From Nocardia anocheti (GTDB taxonomy: Bacteria; Actinomycetota; Actinomycetes; Mycobacteriales; Mycobacteriaceae), in assembly GCF_029675105.1 (NCBI RefSeq), contig NZ_JAQQFV010000008.1, positions 186,001-250,000 of the forward strand: a DNA stretch of 64,000 bases. The letters run 5' to 3'. The notes under the pieces were generated by a model. The model was given only the letters and a program-made list of their open reading frames with translations. It did no database searches and was not told the origin of the DNA. Numbering within the stretch: position 1 is the first letter of the stretch; each line of letters starts with the position of its first letter. The position numbers were made by a program, and so were the translations under genes. Of the stretch, positions 57,917-64,000 are shown piece after piece.

Positions 57917-58579
57917 ATGCGTGTGATCTACAACGAGCAGATGGCCGATCTCGCCAACCTCCTCGGCGAGATGGCCGGTCTCGCCGGGCAGGCGATGGAA
58001 CGGGCCACCCAGTCGCTGCTGCAGGCCGACCTCACGCTGGCCGAGCAGGTCATCGGGGAGCAGGATCGGATCTCGGTGATGATCAGCGAGGCCGAGGAGA
58101 AGGCGTTCGCGCTGCTGGCCCTGCAGGCGCCCGTCGCGGGCGATCTGCGGCAGGTGGTCAGCGCGATCCAGATCGTCAACGACGTGAACCGGATGGGCGC
58201 GCTCGCGCTGCACGTGGCCAAGGTGACCCGGCGCCGCCACCCCAACCACACCCTGCCGGAGTCGGTCAACGGCTACTTCGCCGAGATGGGCCGGATCGCG
58301 GTGAACATGGGCGCGGGCGCCAAGGAGGTGCTCGAGACCCGTGATCCCGAGCGCGCCGCCCAGCTCAACCAGGACGACGAGGCGATGGACGACCTGCACC
58401 GTCACCTGTTCACCCTGCTGATGGACCGCGAGTGGAAGTACGGCGTGGCCTCGGCCGTCGACGTCACCCTGCTCGGCCGCTACTACGAGCGCTTCGCCGA
58501 CCACGCCGTCGAGATCGGCCGCCGGGTGATCTTCCTGGTCACCGGCGTGCTGCCCTCCGACGAAGACCTGGAGAACTGA
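57917..58579 (+). CDS. phoU: PhoU-type phosphate regulator (PhoY2-like)
   Basis: All-helical protein of 220 residues made of two three-helix PhoU repeats (EQDRISVMISEAEEKAFALLALQAPVAGDLRQVVSAIQIVNDVNRMG in the first, AVDVTLLGRYYERFADHAVEIGRRV in the second). PhoU proteins restrain the phosphate-sensing kinase when the Pst transporter is active. TAGGGT lies 8 nt before the ATG, suggesting a leaderless message. It is convergent with the pst operon, as phoY2 is in M. tuberculosis. Confidence 0.94.
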   Translation: MRVIYNEQMADLANLLGEMAGLAGQAMERATQSLLQADLTLAEQVIGEQDRISVMISEAEEKAFALLALQAPVAGDLRQVVSAIQIVNDVNRMGALALHVAKVTRRRHPNHTLPESVNGYFAEMGRIAVNMGAGAKEVLETRDPERAAQLNQDDEAMDDLHRHLFTLLMDREWKYGVASAVDVTLLGRYYERFADHAVEIGRRVIFLVTGVLPSDEDLEN

Positions 58580-58591
58580 CGCACACGCGCG

Positions 58592-58621
58592 AAAAGGCCC
58601 GTGCAATCGCACGGGCCTTTT
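58592..58621 (+). terminator. Terminator after phoU
   Basis: AAAAGGCCCGTGC pairs perfectly over 13 bp with GCACGGGCCTTTT around AATC and is followed by TGTCTG. A textbook intrinsic terminator. Confidence 0.93.
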
Positions 58622-58759
58622 GTCTGCTTGCGCACTGATCTCGCACGAACATGGGTAACTCGCCGGGTACGAGCGAACCCACCCACGACCACCGTCTTGC
58701 CGCCAACACAAACCTCCCCGCGCCTCAGTCTGGCCTGAAGTCGCGGGGAGGCGGGACAG

Positions 58760-59536
58760 CTAGCCGAAGCGGCCGGAGATGTAGTCCTCCGTGGCGCGCT
58801 GGGTGGGGTTGGAGAAGATCTTCTCGGTGTCGTCGATCTCGATGAGCTTGCCGGGCTTGCCCTGGGCCTCGAGGTTGAAGAAACCGGTCTGGTCGCTCAC
58901 GCGCGCGGCCTGCTGCATGTTGTGGGTGACGATCACGATGGTGAACTCTTTCTTGAGCTCGGTGATCAGGTCCTCGATCGCCAGGGTAGAGATCGGGTCG
59001 AGGGCCGAACAGGGCTCGTCCATGAGCAGCACGTCGGGCGAGACCGCGATGGCGCGGGCGATGCACAGACGCTGCTGCTGACCACCGGAGAGGCCACCGC
59101 CGGGCTTGTCGAGACGGTCCTTGACCTCGTTCCACAGGTTCGCCCCGCGCAGCGAGCGCTCGGCGACCTCGTCGAGTTCCTTCTTGTTGCGCACGCCCTG
59201 CAGCTTGAGCCCGGCCACCACGTTGTCCTTGATCGACATGGTGGGGAACGGGTTCGGGCGCTGGAAGACCATGCCGATGGTGCGGCGCACGCCGACCGGG
59301 TCGATGGCCGAGCCGTAGATGTCCTCGCCGTCGAGCAGCACCGCGCCCTCGACGCGGGCGTTGGGGGTCACCTCGTGCATGCGGTTGAGCGAACGCAGCA
59401 CGGTGGACTTGCCGCAACCGGAGGGACCGATGAAGGCGGTGACGCTGCGGGGCAGCACGGTCAGGTCCACGCTCGACACGGCGTGGAAGCTGCCGTAGTA
59501 GATGTTCAGATCTTTGACGTCGATCCGCTTGGCCAT
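58760..59536 (-). CDS. pstB: Phosphate ABC transporter ATP-binding protein
   Basis: ATPase of the high-affinity phosphate importer, 258 residues. Walker A is GPSGCGKST, Q-loop MVFQRPNPFP, signature LSGGQQQRLCIARAI, Walker B VLLMDEPCSALDP and switch VTHNMQQAARVSDQT. ATG 59536 gives the expected N-terminus MAKRIDVKDLNIYYG. Last gene of pstS-pstC-pstA-pstB, 19 bp after pstA. Confidence 0.96.
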   Translation of the reverse strand: MAKRIDVKDLNIYYGSFHAVSSVDLTVLPRSVTAFIGPSGCGKSTVLRSLNRMHEVTPNARVEGAVLLDGEDIYGSAIDPVGVRRTIGMVFQRPNPFPTMSIKDNVVAGLKLQGVRNKKELDEVAERSLRGANLWNEVKDRLDKPGGGLSGGQQQRLCIARAIAVSPDVLLMDEPCSALDPISTLAIEDLITELKKEFTIVIVTHNMQQAARVSDQTGFFNLEAQGKPGKLIEIDDTEKIFSNPTQRATEDYISGRFG

Positions 59537-59555
59537 GGGAGTTGTCCGTTCGCTT

Positions 59556-60461
59556 CTATCGGTTGCGGGTGAGCAGCTTGTTGACACCGGCGGCGGCCAG
59601 ATACAGCACCGCGATGATCAGGATCAGCGTGAGCGCCGCACCCCAGACTCGTTCGCGGCCCGCGGCCTCCGGGTTGGCCAGCTCCTGGTACATCATCAGC
59701 GGCAGCGAGGCCATATTGCCGTCGAAGATGTTCTGGTTGATCGACTTGCTGTAACCGACCAGCACCAGCACCGGCGCGGTCTCGCCCATCACGCGGGCGA
59801 CCGAGAGCAGGATGCCGCTGACCATGCCGGGCGCGGCGGTCGGGACGACGATGCGCACGATGGTCTTCCACTTCGGCACACCCAGCGCGTAGGAGGCCTC
59901 GCGCAGTTCGTCGGGCACCAGCTTGAGCATCTCCTCGGTGCTGCGCACGACCACCGGCAGCATCAGCAGCACCAGCGCCAGCGACACGGCGAAGGAGCTC
60001 TGCGGCATGCCGAGGGTGGCGATCCACAGCGCGAAGATGAACAGCGCGGCCACGATCGAGGGCACACCGGCGAGGATGTCGACCATGAAGGTGGTGACCT
60101 TGGCCAGTCGCCCTCGGCCGTATTCGACCAGGTAGACCGCGGCCATGATGCCCAGCGGCACCGCGATCACCGAGGCCATCGCCGACTGCACGATGGTGCC
60201 GTAGATGGCGTGGTATACACCGCCACCGGTCTGGTCGGGCAGGATGCCCTTCTGCGAGTTGAACCACCAGTCCGCCGTGACGATGGCGGTGATGCCCTTG
60301 CTCACCACCAGCCACAGCACCCAGGCCAGCGGGATCAGCGCGATCACGAAGCAGGTGGTGACCAGGGCGGTCGCGAGGTTGTTCTTGATCCGCCTCGCGG
60401 TGCTGACGTGACGGAACGTGGGCGCCTTGACCGGCTTGTCGAGCAGCGTCGTGGTGGCCAT
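59556..60461 (-). CDS. pstA: Phosphate ABC transporter permease PstA
   Basis: Inner-membrane permease of 301 residues with six helices. The ABC-permease coupling region EEMLKLVPDELREASYALGVPKWKTIVRIVVPTAAPG contains the EAA-type motif, and VSGILLSVARVMGETAPVL is the conserved PstA segment. The start overlaps the pstC stop (TGATG), so it is translationally coupled. Confidence 0.95.
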   Translation of the reverse strand: MATTTLLDKPVKAPTFRHVSTARRIKNNLATALVTTCFVIALIPLAWVLWLVVSKGITAIVTADWWFNSQKGILPDQTGGGVYHAIYGTIVQSAMASVIAVPLGIMAAVYLVEYGRGRLAKVTTFMVDILAGVPSIVAALFIFALWIATLGMPQSSFAVSLALVLLMLPVVVRSTEEMLKLVPDELREASYALGVPKWKTIVRIVVPTAAPGMVSGILLSVARVMGETAPVLVLVGYSKSINQNIFDGNMASLPLMMYQELANPEAAGRERVWGAALTLILIIAVLYLAAAGVNKLLTRNR

Positions 60462-61507
60462 CAGCCGTTCACCTTTCCGCCGGAGGCCAGGCGGGCCAGC
60501 GCGTTGACGACGAAGGTCAGCGCGAAGAGAACGAAACCGGCGGCGATGTAGGCGCCGGTCGGCAGCGGGGAGCTGAACTCCGAGGCCGCCGAGGCGATCT
60601 TGGAGGCGAAGGTGTAGCCGCCGTCGAACAGCGACCAGTGCCCGGCCTGGCTGGCCGTGCGCAGCACCACCAGCACCGCGATGGTCTCACCGAGCGCGCG
60701 GCCAAGGCCCAGCATGGACCCGGCGATCACACCGCTGCGGCCGTAGGGCAGCACGGTCATCCGCACGACTTCCCACTTGGTGGCGCCCAGGGCCTGCGCG
60801 GCCTCGATGTGCGCGCGCGGGGTGAGCGCGAACACCTCGCGGGCCACCGAGGTGATGATCGGCAGGATCATCACCGCGAGCACCACCCCGGCGGTGAAGA
60901 TGGTGCCGCCACCGGCGATGGAGACATTGCCGTCGGCGAACAGGAAGAACCAGCCCAGCTTGTCGTTGAGGAAGTCCTGCACCGGCGCGATCTGCGGCGC
61001 CAGCACCAGGAAGCCCCACAGACCGAACACGATCGAGGGCACCGCGGCGAGCAGGTCGATCAGCATGGTGAACGGCTTGCTCAGGCGCGAGGGCGCGTAG
61101 TGGGTCAGGAACAGCGCGATGCCGACACCGATCGGCACCGCGACGATGAGCGCGAACAGCGAGCTCAGCACCGTCACCATGAACAGGTCGCGGATGCCGA
61201 AGCGCAGGTTGTTGGCGTCACCGGTGGAGAACTCGGTGCTGGTGAAGAAGTTCGCCTCGTCGGCCATGAGCGAGGGGACCGCGCGGATCAGCAGGAACAA
61301 CGCGATCAGCGCGATGGCGGCGACGATCGTCGCGCCCGCCGCGGTGGCCGTCCACCGAAAGATCGTCTCGGCGTTGACACGACCGGTACGACCCGCGTCC
61401 GGGGTCTTGTCGATTTTCGGTTCGGGCATAGTCGCAGTATCTCCGGCCGCCCGCGGGCCCGTCGAATTCGACGAGCCCGGCGCGGTCACCTCGGGGTGCA
61501 TGGTCAT
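60461..61507 (-). CDS. pstC: Phosphate ABC transporter permease PstC
   Basis: Partner permease of 348 residues. A soluble N-terminus of about 50 residues is followed by six helices. The EAA-type segment is AREVFALTPRAHIEAAQALGATKWEVVRMTVLPYGRSGV, followed by LGLGRALGETIAVLVV. ATG 61507 is the first start after the pstS stop; ATG 61430 (MPEPKID...) with GGAG upstream is a credible alternative and would shorten it by 26 residues. Operon member between pstS and pstA. Confidence 0.94.
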   Translation of the reverse strand: MTMHPEVTAPGSSNSTGPRAAGDTATMPEPKIDKTPDAGRTGRVNAETIFRWTATAAGATIVAAIALIALFLLIRAVPSLMADEANFFTSTEFSTGDANNLRFGIRDLFMVTVLSSLFALIVAVPIGVGIALFLTHYAPSRLSKPFTMLIDLLAAVPSIVFGLWGFLVLAPQIAPVQDFLNDKLGWFFLFADGNVSIAGGGTIFTAGVVLAVMILPIITSVAREVFALTPRAHIEAAQALGATKWEVVRMTVLPYGRSGVIAGSMLGLGRALGETIAVLVVLRTASQAGHWSLFDGGYTFASKIASAASEFSSPLPTGAYIAAGFVLFALTFVVNALARLASGGKVNG

Positions 61508-61521
61508 GGCCGACTCGGCGA

Positions 61522-62631
61522 TCAGGAGATGGCGTCGATCGCGGTGGTCAGCTTGGTCTTGAACGCGTCCGGCAGGGGCACGTAGCCCGCGTCGGCGAGT
61601 CCGCTCTGGCCGTTGGTGACGACCGAGGTCAGGAAGGCCTTGACGGCCTTGCTGGTGTCGGCGTCGGCGTACTTCGAGCAGACGATCTCGTAGGTCGCCA
61701 TCATGATCGGGTACGCACCGGCGGCGGTGGGCTTGTAGAACGAGCTGGTGTCGAGCACCAGGTCGTTGCCCTCGCCCTTGATCTTCACGCCGTCGATCGA
61801 GGCCGCGGCGGTCTCGGCGGACAGGGTGACCGGGGTCTTGCTCGCGGAGGTGATGATCTGCGCGATCGAGAGGTTCTGCGCCTTGGCGAAGGACCACTCG
61901 TTGTAGGTGATCGAGTTCTTGGTGCTCTTGATGGCGGCCGAGGTGCCCTCGTTGCCCTTGGCACCCTCACCGACGCCACCGTTGAAGGTCTTGCCGCCGC
62001 CCTTGCCCCACGCGCCGTCGGAGGCCGCGTCGAGGTAGAGCTGGAAGTTGTCGGTGGTGCCCGACTCGTCGGAGCGGAAGATCACGGCGATCTTCTCCGA
62101 GGGCAGCTTGGCGTTGGGGTTGAGCGCCTTGATCTCCGGGGCGTCCCAGGTGGCGACGGAGCCGTTGAACACCTTGGCGGCGGTCGGGCCGTCGAGGACC
62201 AGGTCGCTCACACCGTCGATGTTGTAGGTGATGGCGATGGGGCCGAAGACGGTCGGCAGGTTCCACGCCGGGGCGCCGCAGCGTTCCTGGGCCTTGGCGG
62301 GCTCTTCCTTCTTCGAGCTCAGCGGCGAGTCGGAGCCACCGAAATCGGTCTGGGCGCCGAGGAACTCGTTGACACCGGCGCCGGAGCCCGAGGAGGTGTA
62401 GTTGAGGGTGAAGCCGTCGCAGTTGGTCTCGTACGCGGCGACGAAGCGCTCCATGGCGTTCTTCTGCGACGAGGCACCCGACGCCTTGAGCGCCTGCTTG
62501 CCACCGCAGTCGACGCTGGTGTTGGCGGTGGTGCCGCCCGCGGTGGTGTTGTCATCGCTGCCACAGGCGGCCAGGGTCATCGCGCCGACGGCGACGGCGC
62601 CGACCAGGGCACTGGTGCGCTTGAAGTTCAC
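61522..62631 (-). CDS. pstS: Phosphate-binding lipoprotein PstS
   Basis: High-affinity phosphate-binding lipoprotein of 369 residues that feeds PstC/PstA. Signal peptide with lipobox TLAAC at about residue 23. Ligand-binding segments: KASGASSQKNAMERF, NYTSSGSGAGVNEFLGAQTDFGGSDSPL and FRSDESGTTDNFQLYLDAA. The GTG start follows GGAGG at 4-nt spacing. A PHO-box-like direct repeat lies about 150 bp upstream. Confidence 0.96.
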   Translation of the reverse strand: MNFKRTSALVGAVAVGAMTLAACGSDDNTTAGGTTANTSVDCGGKQALKASGASSQKNAMERFVAAYETNCDGFTLNYTSSGSGAGVNEFLGAQTDFGGSDSPLSSKKEEPAKAQERCGAPAWNLPTVFGPIAITYNIDGVSDLVLDGPTAAKVFNGSVATWDAPEIKALNPNAKLPSEKIAVIFRSDESGTTDNFQLYLDAASDGAWGKGGGKTFNGGVGEGAKGNEGTSAAIKSTKNSITYNEWSFAKAQNLSIAQIITSASKTPVTLSAETAAASIDGVKIKGEGNDLVLDTSSFYKPTAAGAYPIMMATYEIVCSKYADADTSKAVKAFLTSVVTNGQSGLADAGYVPLPDAFKTKLTTAIDAIS

Positions 62632-62780
62632 TTTTCCTCCGACATTGCTGACAACTCGCTCGGTCCCTCACCGGCCCGGGCGAGTAGGGCGATGCGCGGC
62701 GCGGACAGCGCGCACATCAGGCGACGACTGTGCCGCCCAGAAGAAACGTAAGGTCGCACGGTTGACAGTTGGCCCGACGT

Positions 62781-62799
62781 GGATGAACGGAGAATGAAC
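62781..62799 (-). promoter_or_regulatory. PHO-box-like direct repeat before pstS
   Basis: On the minus strand GTTCATTCTCC is followed by GTTCATCC, two GTTCAT units with an 11-bp period, the form of PhoP (Streptomyces) and RegX3 (Mycobacterium) boxes. It fits phosphate-starvation control of pstSCAB. A separate dyad GTCAC-GGAT-GTGAC lies at 62817-62830. Confidence 0.72.
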
Positions 62800-62923
62800 A
62801 GCCCGGCGCCAACAGGGTCACGGATGTGACGTTCGCCCTGTTTTCACCGCGCGGTACCCGCTCAGCCGCGTGTTATTCAGCCACGGCGAGGAATTCACCG
62901 TTGCTGTGAGGTGTCTCGCAGTC

Positions 62924-63829
62924 TCAGGCGAGCGCGTAGGCGACATCCACATGTGCCGGGGCGAAACCGAGTTTCGTGTAGGTGTTCACCGCGGCGGTGT
63001 TGTCGGCCTCGGTGTAGAGCAGCACCTCGGTGAGCCCGGTGTCGCGCAGGTGGCGCAGACCCGCCAGAGTGAGCAGTCGGCCCAGGCCACGGCCCTGCGC
63101 GGCGGGATCGATGCCCACCACGTAGACCTCGCCCGCCGGGGCCGCGTCGGGGTGCGCCTTGGTCCAGTGGAAACCGAGCAGCCGCGCGGGATCGGCGGCG
63201 TCGAAGGCCAGGAACAGCCCGGCCGGGTCGAACCATGACTCGGCGCGGCGGGCGGCGATGTCGCGCTCGGTCCAGCCGCCCTGTTCGGGGTGCCAGGCGA
63301 AGGCGGCGTTGTTGACGCGCAGCAGTTCGGCGTCGTCGGCGGGGCCCGCGTAGGTGCGCAGGACGAGGCCGTCGGGCACGGTCAGTTCAGGTAGCTCAGG
63401 GGTAGCCAGCGAGCGGCGCATCTGCCAGAGTTCGCGGGCGGTGGCCAGGCCGAGACGGGCCGCGAGGGCCTTCGCGGCGGGCAGGTCACCGTGCGCCCAG
63501 ACCCGTGCGCCGTCGCCGCCCTCGGCCAGCGCGGCACCGACGAGTTCGGCGCCGAGACCGGCGCGGCGCGCGTCCGGATCGACGGCCACCTCGGCCATCG
63601 CGGGGTGTTCGTCATGCGCCGCAACGAGATTCGCGTAGCCCACCGGCTCGCCGTCGCGCTCGGCCAGCAGATGCCGGGTCGACGGGTCGACGTCGGCGAG
63701 GGAGAGCACGGCCTGTTCCGAGACCGGCGCCACCCCGTCGGCGGCCTTGGCCCGAGCGAGCAGCGCGCGCACTCGGTCGGCGGTGTCCGCGTCGATCCGG
63801 TCGGTCCAGGTCAGGTTTGCCGCAGCCAC
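62924..63829 (-). CDS. mshD: Mycothiol synthase (acetyltransferase) MshD
   Basis: GNAT acetyltransferase of 301 residues catalysing the last step of mycothiol synthesis, acetylating Cys-GlcN-Ins. Two GNAT domains occur in tandem: residues 1-140 (AMAEVAVDPDARRAGLGAELVGAAL) and 150-301 (RVNNAAFAWHPEQGGWTERDI, LGFHWTKAHPD, GEVYVVGIDPAAQGRGLGRLLTLAGL). The GTG at 63829 follows AGGAAGG at 8-nt spacing. Mycothiol is restricted to actinobacteria. Neighbours match Rv0819. Confidence 0.95.
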   Translation of the reverse strand: MAAANLTWTDRIDADTADRVRALLARAKAADGVAPVSEQAVLSLADVDPSTRHLLAERDGEPVGYANLVAAHDEHPAMAEVAVDPDARRAGLGAELVGAALAEGGDGARVWAHGDLPAAKALAARLGLATARELWQMRRSLATPELPELTVPDGLVLRTYAGPADDAELLRVNNAAFAWHPEQGGWTERDIAARRAESWFDPAGLFLAFDAADPARLLGFHWTKAHPDAAPAGEVYVVGIDPAAQGRGLGRLLTLAGLRHLRDTGLTEVLLYTEADNTAAVNTYTKLGFAPAHVDVAYALA

Positions 63830-63927
63830 GTGGGTTGCCTTCCTCGCTGTCGTGCGCGGCCCGTGCCGCGTCGTCGCACCGTCCAACACCGCCACGGCGG
63901 CGAATGCTTCCCCGCGGGTGGCGGAGA

Positions 63928-64000
63928 CTACTTGGCGGTGCCGTTGCTCGCCGGGGTGAGCGAGTCGTCCCCGTCGACATCGTCGTCCGGGAAGCTCACC
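63928..64000 (-). CDS. C-terminal end of a gene cut by the window, possibly GlnR-like
   Basis: The minus strand entering from the right edge gives an open, acidic tail ending SLTPASNGTAK and a TAG at 63928-63930, preceded by DDDVDGDD. Only 23 residues are visible, too few for homology. In M. tuberculosis the gene before mshD is the OmpR-type regulator GlnR (Rv0818), whose C-terminus is also acidic, so that identity is a positional guess. Confidence 0.35.
   Translation of the reverse strand, partial: VSFPDDDVDGDDSLTPASNGTAK

Overview
This window looks like a chromosomal segment of a Nocardia-type actinomycete (order Mycobacteriales). The DNA is very GC-rich, and GTG and TTG starts and apparently leaderless genes are common. 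The gene content includes mycothiol acetyltransferase, a resuscitation-promoting factor, an EspC-like type VII secretion locus, a polyprenol-phosphate mannose synthase and IdeR-type iron boxes next to mycobactin/nocobactin-type salicylate genes. The two ends are collinear with the Mycobacterium tuberculosis Rv0877-Rv0858c and Rv0824c-Rv0818 blocks. The middle is accessory.

Layout. 1-18 kb is a conserved core: DUF3027 protein (cut at the left edge), glutaminyl cyclase lipoprotein, MFS permease with DUF2771 partner, cold-shock protein, small membrane protein, Rpf behind a CRP site and a long leader, two XPB-related proteins, an M1 peptidase, LysE and TRIC membrane proteins, and a DapC-type aminotransferase. 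18-26 kb holds an unrecognised 71-residue repeat protein, a SigJ-like sigma factor, HrpB with internal tandem repeats, an MmyB-type regulator facing a SnoaL-like protein, and DAHP synthase behind an aromatic leader peptide. 26-31 kb is an iron module (salicylate-AMP ligase, hydrolase, salicylate synthase) with IdeR boxes. 31-35 kb encodes a PlsB-type acyltransferase and an HAD-PlsC fusion. 34.7-37.3 kb is a probable copper operon (His-bearing membrane protein, PCu(A)C lipoprotein, Tat-type Dyp peroxidase). 39.5-42.1 kb is a three-gene EspC-like locus.

The most distinctive region is 42.2-49.8 kb. Two identical tRNA-Asp genes bracket an operon encoding a single-chain acyl-CoA carboxylase, an ACAD10/11-type acyl-CoA dehydrogenase, an SDR and an APH-family kinase. 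The last three resemble a split ACAD10/11 or Pseudomonas lva system for 4-hydroxyacyl-CoA degradation. Two copies of the same 20-bp operator each cover the -35 of a promoter in this operon, and a ScbR/ArpA-type TetR regulator lies just downstream.

50.5-64 kb returns to core: tRNA-Lys, DUF937 protein, acyl-ACP desaturase, Mam-like protein, lipase, DusB, LytR-CpsA-Psr protein, PhoU, the pstS-pstC-pstA-pstB operon behind a PHO-box-like repeat, mshD, and what is probably the C-terminal end of a GlnR-like regulator at the right edge. No rRNA, CRISPR array, transposase, integrase or prophage was seen.
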